Shown: piece by piece, positions 14,714 through 22,444 of the stretch | Numbering within the stretch: position 1 is the first letter of the stretch | Layout: each line of letters begins with the position of its first letter | IMG/VR virus record: IMGVR_UViG_3300040806_002670 | Coordinates: 1-33,158 of that record | DNA length: 33,158 bases | DNA from: a virus | Reading direction: 5' to 3' (one strand) | Notes under the pieces: generated by a model | What the model saw: the letters and a program-made list of their open reading frames with translations, nothing else | What the model was told of the DNA's origin: nothing | Database searches by the model: none | Position numbers and translations under genes: made by a program

Positions 14714-16659
14714 TGAGAGGTGCTCCTTGTTGGCCTCTGACGCCGCTTGTACTGATCTTCAGAGTAGAACTGACCGTCAGTGGTTGCTCTTTCCAGATAG
14801 TTTGCCGACTCCTCTGCGATCCACTGCTCCTGCGCCCCTCGGAAGGCTTGCGGGTCTTCCGTCCGCAACGAGAGGTTAGTGCCGAGCCATTTGGTGTAGT
14901 CCGCACGAAAGTCCATCAGCAGCGTGTTGAGACCTCTGACCCAATTTGGATCGACCTGCTTGTTGACTGGGACAACCTCAAGGTCCATGTCAAACCGCGG
15001 TTGAATCCCAAGGCCGGCACGGAATGCCTGCTCCAGCTTCGTTCTGGCTTCTCGGAAAACAGGGGCGTCGTACTCTGGCTGAACATCGTCAAGGATGCCA
15101 GCCTGTGCGATCAGCGACGTGTGCTGAGACAGCGTGATGTTGCCAGCCATAGCGGCTTGAGCAACATCTTCGCGAAGGTAGGCCCTCCGGGCGGCAACGG
15201 TCTCGATACTCCGAAGCGTCACAAGCAGATGGTTCGCGGCCTTGTTCTGGTCGACTTCCGCAACTTCCGTGCGGTACTGCTTGGAACCAGCGAGCTTCAG
15301 GAACTCATTATAGATCGAGTAGCCGTCCTCGCCGTATTTGCCGACGAAGAAGCGTCGAAGCTGTTGCTCATAGCCTGGGTCAGCTTTGGAAATAGTTGTC
15401 GGCTGCCCGTCAATTGTGACGTTGATTGCACCTTCTGACAGCAACCGAATGCCTGTGAGCATTCCCTGATAGTCGTTCTCTTGACGTCGCTGTTTGATGG
15501 TTTCCTCTGTTGCTTCCGCAAGTTCAATGCGCATGGCTCGCTCGCCGATCAGCGTAAACGCAGGCCCGAACGGATCGACCTGCTCCTGCATACTCTGCAG
15601 CCGCCGCAGAAGCCTGGCCGGATTGAACCGTGGATCCACCTCAAGTCCATTCAACGCCACCTCAAGACGATTGACCTGCCCGTCGGTCGGTTCGGTTCCT
15701 GGGCCGAACATGACCTGAAGAGGCCCTTCAGGAGCGAACACGTCACTTCGGATTTCTCTGGCAAGCACTCTTTCGGCCGAGTCTAGGAACGCTCGCTCGC
15801 CTTTGCCGAAGGTGTCATACCACTTGGCGTCGCGTTGATTCTCTGGGATTCCCCCAAGGATTCGGCGAGCGTGCTCATACCTTCCTGCAGCAACAGCAGT
15901 CTCGGCCGCCTCATACAGAACGCCGCGAGCCTGCGAACTGTTGAGTGGCTCGAAGCCCTGATCGTTTGCGGTGATGCCGATCAGTTCAGCGGGCGACGGC
16001 GGCGAAGCGTCTGAGGCCGCAATGTCGCTGGCGAGATCGCTGCGGAGCATCGTCTGCCTAGCCGCTTCCCGGCGGTTCAGCCACGCAAGCCCTGCCTGCA
16101 CAGTAGGCGTAAATGCTTCCTTGTAGTACGCCTGCCTTGCCTCATCGCTCTGCAATTGCAAGAGAGGACCTTGCAACTGGCTCGCCGTCCACGCGGTGAT
16201 GCCAGCAGGGCCATCGCCACCAGCCTCATCAATGAACTGCAGGATCTGTTCCTCGACCGTGAGCGGTGGCACGCCCTTGGTGGGGTCGCCGGCACGAGCA
16301 ATCGTAGTGTCGAGGGTGTCGTCATCGAAGCCAGACTTGAGCATCACAGCGTCAAACCGGCCGGCCTCAGTTCCAGCCCCCCGCTCTGCTCTGTCCAACG
16401 CCTCTCGAGTCTGTCGAGCCTCGCTTTCTGTGCGGCGGAGCCTCTGCTCCTCAAGGGCGGCCTGCCGCTGGCGGATCGTCCCGTACTGGTACATGGACGT
16501 GCCGATCAGGTTGAGTGATCGGGAGATGCTTTCAAGGTCTGCGACGTTGGGTCGGTAGACAACTGCTTGGAAATTCGGAACAGTGACGTTTGCCTGCGAA
16601 AGTTGAATCGCAAACGGATCCATAGGCTGGATCGGCTGGCCCATGTTTCTATTGGACAT
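14710..16659 (-). CDS. Internal virion protein (T7 gp15-like)
   Basis: 649 residues (T7 gp15 is 747), between the gp14-like and gp16-like genes as in T7. It is mostly helical, with long Glu/Arg/Gln-rich segments such as RQAALEEQRLRRTESEARQT (about residues 64-83) and repeated ALNGLEVDPRFNPARLLRRL-type helices. No enzyme motif is seen. T7 gp15 forms the tube through which DNA and gp16 pass during ejection; that role is assumed here from position and size. The ATG at 16659 is chosen because GGGGAG lies seven bases upstream. It overlaps the previous gene by 11 bases; a longer frame to 16737 has no ribosome site. It overlaps the giant gene by four bases. Confidence 0.8.
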   Translation of the reverse strand: MSNRNMGQPIQPMDPFAIQLSQANVTVPNFQAVVYRPNVADLESISRSLNLIGTSMYQYGTIRQRQAALEEQRLRRTESEARQTREALDRAERGAGTEAGRFDAVMLKSGFDDDTLDTTIARAGDPTKGVPPLTVEEQILQFIDEAGGDGPAGITAWTASQLQGPLLQLQSDEARQAYYKEAFTPTVQAGLAWLNRREAARQTMLRSDLASDIAASDASPPSPAELIGITANDQGFEPLNSSQARGVLYEAAETAVAAGRYEHARRILGGIPENQRDAKWYDTFGKGERAFLDSAERVLAREIRSDVFAPEGPLQVMFGPGTEPTDGQVNRLEVALNGLEVDPRFNPARLLRRLQSMQEQVDPFGPAFTLIGERAMRIELAEATEETIKQRRQENDYQGMLTGIRLLSEGAINVTIDGQPTTISKADPGYEQQLRRFFVGKYGEDGYSIYNEFLKLAGSKQYRTEVAEVDQNKAANHLLVTLRSIETVAARRAYLREDVAQAAMAGNITLSQHTSLIAQAGILDDVQPEYDAPVFREARTKLEQAFRAGLGIQPRFDMDLEVVPVNKQVDPNWVRGLNTLLMDFRADYTKWLGTNLSLRTEDPQAFRGAQEQWIAEESANYLERATTDGQFYSEDQYKRRQRPTRSTSQ

Positions 16660-17215
16660 CAGTCGGCTCCCCAGTTGTTGCCAGCCCTTGGGTTGCCCCG
16701 TAAACCGAGATCCCCGTCGAGAGACCGCCCATGGCACCAGCGAACACCGACAGGAACGGATTCCTTTGCATCGCGGCTGCTTGATCCAGAGTCGCCCTGA
16801 GAGAAGCCTGGTTGTCGATGAGACCTGATTCCGTCTGCGACTGAAGGGTCGTCATATCAGTGTTGAAGTTCTGGGCAATTGTCGCTTGGAGGGCGTCGCG
16901 ACGGCCTTCAAGATCAAGCAGGCTCCGCATCTCGGTCCCGGAGAAAGCTGTGGTGCCCTTGGCAGCAGACGCCGCGATTCGAGCGCCTCGCTCTATGACC
17001 GCCTGCCGGGCGACCTGCAACCGTTGCTGATCAGACTTGCGGGCGATCGACTGAGCAAGGACAGCCTGCCGTCGCTCGAGATACTCGCTTTTGCGTGTTG
17101 CCGTGATTTCTGCCGATTGCCTGGTGCGGCGTGCGGCTTGATTCTGCCGATTCGCTTGCTCTGCAGCCACCGCCGCTGAGGCGATCATGAAGACGGGGAT
17201 TGCTGCTGCTCCCAT
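16649..17215 (-). CDS. Internal virion protein (T7 gp14-like)
   Basis: 188 residues (T7 gp14 is 196). The N-terminus is hydrophobic and Ala-rich (AAAIPVFMIASAAVAAEQAN). A long Arg/Gln/Ala-rich amphipathic helix region follows (residues about 20-90), and the C-terminus is Gly/Ala-rich (FLSVFAGAMGGLSTGISVYG). This is the pattern of gp14-type proteins, which are released first and form the outer-membrane pore for DNA ejection. The ATG at 17215 lies two bases after the tubular B stop, with GGAG five bases upstream. Assignment rests on size, composition and position rather than on a catalytic motif. Confidence 0.8.
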   Translation of the reverse strand: MGAAAIPVFMIASAAVAAEQANRQNQAARRTRQSAEITATRKSEYLERRQAVLAQSIARKSDQQRLQVARQAVIERGARIAASAAKGTTAFSGTEMRSLLDLEGRRDALQATIAQNFNTDMTTLQSQTESGLIDNQASLRATLDQAAAMQRNPFLSVFAGAMGGLSTGISVYGATQGLATTGEPTDVQ

Positions 17216-17217
17216 GG

Positions 17218-19623
17218 CTACTCCAGATTCGTGCTGTGCTTCCCGTGATACTCGATACCCGTGATCGTCACTGGGTAGGAGTTCGAGGATTTGATGGTGA
17301 TGGTCAGATCTCTTGGCTGCCCGAAGATAGGCACAGAAAGCCTGCCAGTGTCGACCGACGTCGCGGCCTTGCTCACAGTCCTTGTCGGGACCGCCCCAGA
17401 ATGCGTCGCGTCGATCTCAACGTCGTACGGACCGGACGAGGTGTGGGTCACAATCATCTTCTGCAGCGATATCCGGCCACCCTCGATGGGTTGGTTCTGG
17501 GGCGACCGCATGAACACCTCGCCAAGCTCAAGGTCCATGTCCCACTTGCGGCCGAGCACAACCGCGGTTCCGACCTCGCCAGTGATCGTGACCTGAGTAC
17601 CGTCGCCATTCTGAGTCACCGCGTACTCATTCCCAGAACTGTCGACAGCAGTGTCTCGAGTCAGATCTGTTTCCTCAGCAGTGAGCGTGAACGTCGTCTC
17701 GCCGTCGCTCGCAGTGCCGGTTTTTTGAATCATATGGTCAAGATGAACCTCGCGATCAAACCCAACAAAGTCCGGGCTACGCGACCCGCCAAGGTTGAAA
17801 CGGTCGATCTTTAGTCGCGTCTCAGAGTCTGCAAGAGATGTCTGTCGTCTCATGAGAAACAGTGAGTCATCGATCGTAAACATGTCCATGAGAGCGTCGC
17901 CAGCGAACGTCCACTTTGACCACGCCGACTGAACTCGATCGCTTCCATTGAATCTTGTGCGGTAGATGTACAGCTCTGAAACGATGCCAGACGGATTCTC
18001 TGATGCTTGGAAACCAGGAGGCGTGTAGTACCCGTCGAAAGTCACGACATGTGTATCGGTAATGATGACATCGTCGTCCTCTGTCGGCGGATCGGCGTTC
18101 TCCCAGGTCGCCAACTCGACGTACTTGTCACTTCCGTCAAAGTCGCCAAAGGTGTCCAACACGGACACTTTCACAGCACCACCGATGATGTCGCCAGTGG
18201 TAGCCGGAAACACGATCACCTGCTCGTTTGTCGGGCAGGTGTCGATCCGCTTGATGTCAGGTGGAATCAGCGTGTCGACATGCTCGGAAATGATGCGGGC
18301 GGTGTTGGTCGCGAATGTCTCCTCGTAGTAGTACTCAAGGAATGAGCTGAACTTGTCGTTCGTCCCGGCCATGTACAGGCGGTTGCCGATCATCGCTGGC
18401 CTTGCGAGCTGGGTGTCGTAGGCAGTGCTCTGAGTAATCGCTGCCGTGTCAGAGCTGAACACGCCGTCCACGCGAAGCTCAAACTGCCTCCCGGCCTTGG
18501 TGAGAACGACAAGGGTGTTCCGGAACGGCGTGACGTTTTCAATGATGTTGACGTCGGTCGCGGATATTTGCAGCTCGATTGGGTCCGCCGCGGTCGGCGC
18601 GATCGGAGAAGTCAAATAGAACTGATAGACGTCATCACTGCGGGAGAACGCAAGGTACTCATCGCTGGCAAAGCACAGACGATTGCGAAAGAAAGTGATG
18701 TCTCGGATTGGGAGGTTGTTCCTGATGAACTGCGGTGCAGGATCTCGTTCGTTTGACCCACGCTCTACAGAATAGGTAGCGGCGTTCGGCTGCTGGCTGA
18801 TCGCGATCAACTCGTCGACTTCAAGGTCATTCGAGATGTTGATGTAGATGTCTCCCTCTGGCAGCGGCCCGCCTGTGCAAATGACCTTTCCATACGGGAA
18901 AGGGTCAAGTCCAAGATTGGTGGAACCACCATCACCCTGTAGAGCAACTTGCACTTCCTCAGCAGATGCGTTGTAGGGGATATTGTCGGTAGTGTAGTTT
19001 GTGCTGCCTGGGCTGTACCGAAGTCTGAAGCTTCCATTGATTCCAGAGTTGTCGCTTCCACGAAGGACCTGTTGGTAGAAACTCCGCTGCCCGAAAGGTG
19101 TCAGGTCAACAGTGAACTCAAGCGGCGATGTTCCGGTCCGTTGCATTTGGATCGGCATTGTCGTGGCATCGATCTGAGCACCGCTGGAGTTGGTGGCGGT
19201 GGGCTTTTTCGTGTTCACAATGAACGTGGTGTCTGCGACGGTCACAAACCTGAGGTCGTCCACAGTGGCGCCGTTCTCGCCAAGGTAGTCGGTCGCATCG
19301 TTCTGGACTACCACCGTTGCGGCGGACCCGTCACTTAGGTCGATGACCTCAAGAAAGAATCCGCCGGCCTTCGGGCCGTACACAACGGCGTACTCTTCAT
19401 CGTCGTCGCGCTCGATTCGGTGCATTCGGTAGGTGCTGTTGGATTGCACGCCAGCAATAGACGCGATGGTCCGCCCACCCGGCCGCTTGCGAGCGCCATC
19501 GACCACGGTGAAGTCGACATTTTCCGCATCAGCAACCTGAGCCGGGAATCGAAGAGAGGCCGCTTGCTTGCTGATCCCCTGATTCAGAGAATTCACCTTG
19601 AGGACAAGAGGCTGTGTCGTCAT
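17218..19623 (-). CDS. Tail tubular protein B (T7 gp12-like)
   Basis: 801 residues (T7 gp12 is 794), beta-rich throughout. The N-terminal LNQGISKQAASLRFPAQVAD resembles the opening of gp12-type nozzle proteins (xGGVSxQP...R.P.Q...). The central NLPIRDITFFRNRLCFASDE followed by YLAFSRSDDVYQFY is the family hallmark (P....FFQNRL.F...E.V..SR..D..NF). The protein forms the distal nozzle of the short tail, where fibres meet the tube. The ATG at 19623 overlaps the previous stop (ATGA). It stands directly after the two tubular A homologues and before the gp14-like gene, as in T7. Confidence 0.95.
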   Translation of the reverse strand: MTTQPLVLKVNSLNQGISKQAASLRFPAQVADAENVDFTVVDGARKRPGGRTIASIAGVQSNSTYRMHRIERDDDEEYAVVYGPKAGGFFLEVIDLSDGSAATVVVQNDATDYLGENGATVDDLRFVTVADTTFIVNTKKPTATNSSGAQIDATTMPIQMQRTGTSPLEFTVDLTPFGQRSFYQQVLRGSDNSGINGSFRLRYSPGSTNYTTDNIPYNASAEEVQVALQGDGGSTNLGLDPFPYGKVICTGGPLPEGDIYINISNDLEVDELIAISQQPNAATYSVERGSNERDPAPQFIRNNLPIRDITFFRNRLCFASDEYLAFSRSDDVYQFYLTSPIAPTAADPIELQISATDVNIIENVTPFRNTLVVLTKAGRQFELRVDGVFSSDTAAITQSTAYDTQLARPAMIGNRLYMAGTNDKFSSFLEYYYEETFATNTARIISEHVDTLIPPDIKRIDTCPTNEQVIVFPATTGDIIGGAVKVSVLDTFGDFDGSDKYVELATWENADPPTEDDDVIITDTHVVTFDGYYTPPGFQASENPSGIVSELYIYRTRFNGSDRVQSAWSKWTFAGDALMDMFTIDDSLFLMRRQTSLADSETRLKIDRFNLGGSRSPDFVGFDREVHLDHMIQKTGTASDGETTFTLTAEETDLTRDTAVDSSGNEYAVTQNGDGTQVTITGEVGTAVVLGRKWDMDLELGEVFMRSPQNQPIEGGRISLQKMIVTHTSSGPYDVEIDATHSGAVPTRTVSKAATSVDTGRLSVPIFGQPRDLTITIKSSNSYPVTITGIEYHGKHSTNLE

Positions 19624-20258
19624 TGCTGTGAAGTCCGCCGTGGGGCTGGAGGTTTTGGCGGTGTGCTGTTGAACGCACGCCTTGTCTCGAACGTGTTCCT
19701 AGTAGCCAGCATGTCTGCCTTCATCTCATCCACGCTGAGAACCGCGTCGAGATTCATGTTGCCTTGGAACATTCGCTGGAAGGACGCCTTGGCCTGCGTG
19801 AGAATGACTTCCTGCAGTTCCGGAGTCAGGTCCTCGAACGCAAGCAGTTCGACCTGATCGAGAAACACATCGTCTGTCGAACCAAGGTTGAACGAGTTGA
19901 GAATGGCGTCGAACACCTTTGGCGTGTCCGAGTCTGTGGTGTCAACCCGGAGGACAAGAGGCCGCCCCTCGCTTGTTCCGGCGGCCTGAATCTTCAAAAC
20001 TGTTTCGGCCAGCACGACCACGTTGTCGACGGCATTGACTGTGGCCGGCGTGTAACTCTTGGAGTACACGGTGTTTTCCGGCCACCCACGAGCCTGCACT
20101 CGTTTGTTGTGGCGGTCAATGTGCTTCTCGGCGAGGTAGTAGATCGATGCCGTGTCTCCTCCAGCGGAGGGTTTGGTCACGCCAGACATCGGGAACTCGC
20201 CGACAGTCTCGACAATCTCGTTGATGCCATCAATGAACGTGTAGCCAGGTCCTGCCAT
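19620..20258 (-). CDS. Second tail tubular protein A homologue
   Basis: 212 residues with tubular-A features: INEIVETVGEFPMSGV near the start (compare LEAVNDVLRRLNKMPVSALG in the adjacent gene), LAEKHIDRHNKRVQARGWPEN (compare the Q(S/R)RGWxFNT motif), and a C-terminal QAKASFQRMFQGNMNLDAVL segment as seen in marine podovirus tubular A proteins. It follows the first homologue with a one-base TGATG overlap, so the two are co-translated. One of them probably makes the ring under the portal. The other may form an additional ring or contribute alternate subunits. The C-terminal tail is Pro-rich (NSTPPKPPAPRR). Which is the functional equivalent of T7 gp11 cannot be told from sequence alone. Confidence 0.85.
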   Translation of the reverse strand: MAGPGYTFIDGINEIVETVGEFPMSGVTKPSAGGDTASIYYLAEKHIDRHNKRVQARGWPENTVYSKSYTPATVNAVDNVVVLAETVLKIQAAGTSEGRPLVLRVDTTDSDTPKVFDAILNSFNLGSTDDVFLDQVELLAFEDLTPELQEVILTQAKASFQRMFQGNMNLDAVLSVDEMKADMLATRNTFETRRAFNSTPPKPPAPRRTSQQ

Positions 20259-20854
20259 CAGTACACGCTCCTATCTGGCATCCGTCGGCGGCCGCGGATC
20301 TGCACCATTTCGTTGGTCTCAAGCACATTGACATCTGCTCGACGCATCTCGTCCCGTCGGGCAATGGCTTCCGCCCGGTTGAGTTCCATGCTCAAGAGCT
20401 GCAAGTCTGACCGCTCGGCGCCTTCGCTGGTTGCAATTCGGAAGGCCGTGCGAGCAATCGCCCAGTCTTGGTACGCCTCGGGGATCGACTCGAACGGCAA
20501 CTGGTACGAGTACAGCACCTTGATGTCACCTGTGAAGGTGTCAGTGTTCTCGTCAAGGTCGTAGAGAAAGTCGCCTTGCCTGACCAGATTCTTGTTGGAG
20601 TCGGTTCCGTAGGTGTCAACGCCGAAGACTGTGGTCGACTCGAGCGTGGTCACGTCGTACTTGTTGGACCCGTCGGGGCTAAGAGTCACGTCGTACTTGG
20701 TGTTGAAATGCCACCCCTGCCGCTGCATCGCGCGGTCTTCATCTTCAAGCACACGCTGGATTCTGGTCGCCACCGGGCCAAGGCCGAGCGCTGACACCGG
20801 CATCTTGTTGAGCCGGCGGAGCACGTCGTTGACTGCTTCAAGTGTGGTTTTCAT
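20258..20854 (-). CDS. Tail tubular protein A (T7 gp11-like)
   Basis: 198 residues (T7 gp11 is 196). The start TLEAVNDVLRRLNKMPVSAL and then QRQGWHFNTKYDVTLSPDGS are characteristic of this adaptor, which forms the ring joining portal and nozzle. The C-terminal half is helical (QDWAIARTAFRIATSEGAER). The ATG at 20854 is used: it gives the family length and lies two bases beyond the fibre stop, although its ribosome site (TGGG) is weak. A longer frame to 20962 adds a hydrophobic, Trp-rich stretch with no homologue pattern and overlaps the fibre gene. Confidence 0.92.
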   Translation of the reverse strand: MKTTLEAVNDVLRRLNKMPVSALGLGPVATRIQRVLEDEDRAMQRQGWHFNTKYDVTLSPDGSNKYDVTTLESTTVFGVDTYGTDSNKNLVRQGDFLYDLDENTDTFTGDIKVLYSYQLPFESIPEAYQDWAIARTAFRIATSEGAERSDLQLLSMELNRAEAIARRDEMRRADVNVLETNEMVQIRGRRRMPDRSVY

Positions 20855-20856
20855 GG

Positions 20857-21540
20857 TTACCCAAACATTGCAATTTGAATGTGTTTGACAGACGAGAAGC
20901 CAGTGAAGAAATACCACCCACCAAACAAGTCCACTCGCGCGTTGCTGCCGTGGTTGAACCACGGCTTGATAGGCAGGACGTTGCTGCTCGAGTCAAGATA
21001 GTTGACAAAGATGGGGAATCGCCTAGCGAGCAACTGTGGATTTAGGTTCACTCGGATTGTGGACTGGAACCCGGTGTCGCCGGTAATTGACACGGACGAG
21101 ATACCTACAGCGTTGGTCAATGTGAAACCAGGGTCGCCGGTAGTAAACCTGTATTGGTTTCCGGATGTTTGAATGTCTTTGGCCGTTCCAAGTGTGATCA
21201 AGGCGTGAAGCCTGACCCTTTGGTCATACGCCTCGCCGCCGATAGTCAACGAACCAACAGACGCGCCGCCGCTTACAGACAACGAACCCGAAGAAACAGA
21301 GCCAGACGAGCTGACGCCAGTGCAGTTCACTGTTCCAGCGTCGATGATATTGCCGCCGTTCAGATCAAGACTTTGACCAATCAAGCCGGATCCGGCCGTG
21401 ACGTTTCCAGTCGCAACGATGTTGCCTTGACCAGTCAACGTGCCAGTCGCCGTGAGAGTTCCGCTCACTACCGTGTCTTCAGCCAGGGTCACTGATGAAG
21501 CAGCGTTGGCTTCGATCGTGTCGACACGGAGCGTGCTCAT
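20857..21540 (-). CDS. Tail fibre protein, short form
   Basis: 227 residues. The start MSTLRVDTIEANAASSVTLA matches the N-terminus of the 505-residue fibre (MSTLKVDTIAANTTGTV), a common virion-attachment opening of phage fibres. Residues about 25-105 are a repetitive Gly/Ser/Thr shaft (GTLTATGTLTGQGNIVATGN, SSSGSVSSGSLSVSGG) typical of beta-helical or collagen-free triple fibres. The C-terminal 115 residues form a non-repetitive beta-rich head with several aromatics (PWFNHG, GGWYFFTGF), probably the receptor-binding or capping domain. The ATG overlaps the dockerin gene stop (ATGA), tying the two in translation. Confidence 0.82.
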   Translation of the reverse strand: MSTLRVDTIEANAASSVTLAEDTVVSGTLTATGTLTGQGNIVATGNVTAGSGLIGQSLDLNGGNIIDAGTVNCTGVSSSGSVSSGSLSVSGGASVGSLTIGGEAYDQRVRLHALITLGTAKDIQTSGNQYRFTTGDPGFTLTNAVGISSVSITGDTGFQSTIRVNLNPQLLARRFPIFVNYLDSSSNVLPIKPWFNHGSNARVDLFGGWYFFTGFSSVKHIQIAMFG

Positions 21541-22100
21541 GGCTCTTGATCTCCAGGATCAGGTGAAGGGGCAGTCCAGCCCCATTGCGTGTTCAGAATT
21601 CCAAGGTCGCTCCCGTCGACGGTTCCGTTCCAGTCGAGGTCGGATCGCTGGGCGTCAGTTCCCCAGTCGGCGAACAGGAGGCCGCGATCCTCGCCGTTGA
21701 CCTTGCCGTCCTCGTTGATGTCACCCACGGGATACAAGCTGATCGCCCAGTCGATCGGCACGACCTCCGTCTGGAGCGGCCCGACAGCAGTCTTCCACTG
21801 GGCGACGATCAGCTTCTGCGACCACTCCCAGCAGACCTCTCCGTCTGTCACCACTGGCTTCTTGCCGTCTGGAATCTTCCACCGCATCTGGAACGTGTGA
21901 AGCCGGTTCGAGGCCGTCTTGTTTTCGGTGGTGATCTCTCCTTCCATCTGCCACTCCCAGTCGGTGGTCTCGATGGTGTAGATCACGTCGGTCTTCTTGG
22001 TGGCATTATCGTCGTGGGCTTCTACCACCCAGATCCCGTCGAGAAAGAGTCGGGTGGACTGCATGGCGGTCAGGGCTACTGCGCAGATCGGGACTTGCAT
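21537..22100 (-). CDS. Dockerin-type I domain protein in the fibre block
   Basis: 187 residues. The C-terminus carries two calcium-loop/helix repeats of dockerin type: GDINEDGKVNGEDRG (126-140, Asp/Asn at 127, 129, 131, 135, 138) leading to LLFADWG, and DLDWNGTVDGSDLG (154-167) leading to ILNTQWG. The pair is 27 residues apart, the normal dockerin arrangement. The N-terminal 120 residues are beta-rich and aromatic (DWEWQMEGEI, VCWEWSQKLIV), with a weak hydrophobic start that might be a signal peptide. GGAG lies eight bases before the ATG. Dockerins bind cohesin modules in cellulosomes, and Planctomycetota encode very many such domains of unknown purpose. Location between fibre genes suggests a virion adhesin or a calcium-stabilised structural module (inference). 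Confidence 0.82.
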   Translation of the reverse strand: MQVPICAVALTAMQSTRLFLDGIWVVEAHDDNATKKTDVIYTIETTDWEWQMEGEITTENKTASNRLHTFQMRWKIPDGKKPVVTDGEVCWEWSQKLIVAQWKTAVGPLQTEVVPIDWAISLYPVGDINEDGKVNGEDRGLLFADWGTDAQRSDLDWNGTVDGSDLGILNTQWGWTAPSPDPGDQEP

Positions 22101-22116
22101 TCCTGATTCTCCACAC

Positions 22117-22132
22117 TTTCTCGAACGAGAAA
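22117..22132 (-). promoter_or_regulatory. Small hairpin just upstream of the dockerin gene
   Basis: The minus strand reads TTTCTC GTTC GAGAAA, a perfect six-base stem with a four-base loop, ending about ten bases before the GGAG of the dockerin gene. It follows directly after the larger hairpin at 22136-22166. It could affect translation initiation or mRNA processing. Confidence 0.5.
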
Positions 22133-22135
22133 CTA

Positions 22136-22166
22136 GGGCAATTCAAAGTCGGACTTTCAATCGCCC
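22136..22166 (-). promoter_or_regulatory. Large hairpin in the 110-base gap upstream of the dockerin gene
   Basis: In minus-strand RNA, GGGCGAUU pairs with AAUUGCCC (one G-U), followed after a G-G mismatch by AAAGU pairing with ACUUU around a three-base loop. The single imperfect pair is a G-U wobble on the minus-strand RNA but an A-C mismatch on the plus strand, which supports selection for structure in the transcribed direction. It is not followed by a clean U tract, so an RNA-processing or stability role, or a weak terminator, is more likely than a strong terminator. Confidence 0.55.
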
Positions 22167-22210
22167 TTGTGACAAACCGTTGTGCGGCAGGTCTTCTGAC
22201 CGTCGACTCA

Positions 22211-22438
22211 TCACGCGGGCGGGGCATCCTGATCAGGCTGCGGGTCGTACTGAACGGCCTTGAGCGCAGTCGCTGCCGCCTCCAAGGCACCGGCGGTCAC
22301 GATCAGTTCGTCGATGAGGCCGTCGTCAACTGCGGTCCGAGCCTGCGTCTGACTGAAGATATACGCCAGCCGGTTGACTCGCGTGTTGATCGTGTTGAGA
22401 GCGGACTCGATGGCCGCGAATTGCTGAAGTCTGTCCAT
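22211..22438 (-). CDS. Small helical protein, 75 residues
   Basis: Begins MDRLQQFAAIESALNTINTR and continues with hydrophobic residues at a and d-like spacing (INTRVNRLAYIF, LIDELIVTAGALEAAATALK), so an extended coiled coil is likely. The C-terminal tail is acidic and Pro-rich (DPQPDQDAPPA). No catalytic residues or membrane segment. It sits four bases beyond the 324-residue gene stop and is followed by a 110-base gap with hairpins. Possible roles are a fibre chaperone or trimerisation factor, judged from its place in the fibre block. The family is not recognised. Confidence 0.7.
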   Translation of the reverse strand: MDRLQQFAAIESALNTINTRVNRLAYIFSQTQARTAVDDGLIDELIVTAGALEAAATALKAVQYDPQPDQDAPPA

Positions 22439-22444
22439 GAGAGA

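Noticed and set aside
14710-16737. Longer start for the gp15-like protein at 16737
   Set aside because: The extra 26 residues are antisense-like, have no ribosome site and overlap deep into the gp14-like gene; the ATG at 16659 has GGGGAG at ideal spacing.
20258-20962. Longer start for tail tubular A at 20962, with a hydrophobic N-terminus resembling a signal peptide
   Set aside because: Family length and the conserved opening helix both place the start at 20854; the extension overlaps the fibre C-terminus in another frame.
2140-22190. Shared CAACGGTT followed by TGTC on the minus strand at about 2135-2150 and 22165-22185 as a possible phage promoter motif
   Set aside because: Only an 8-base core matches, the flanks differ, and the core also occurs inside the gp14-like gene on one strand. 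It is not enough to call a promoter.
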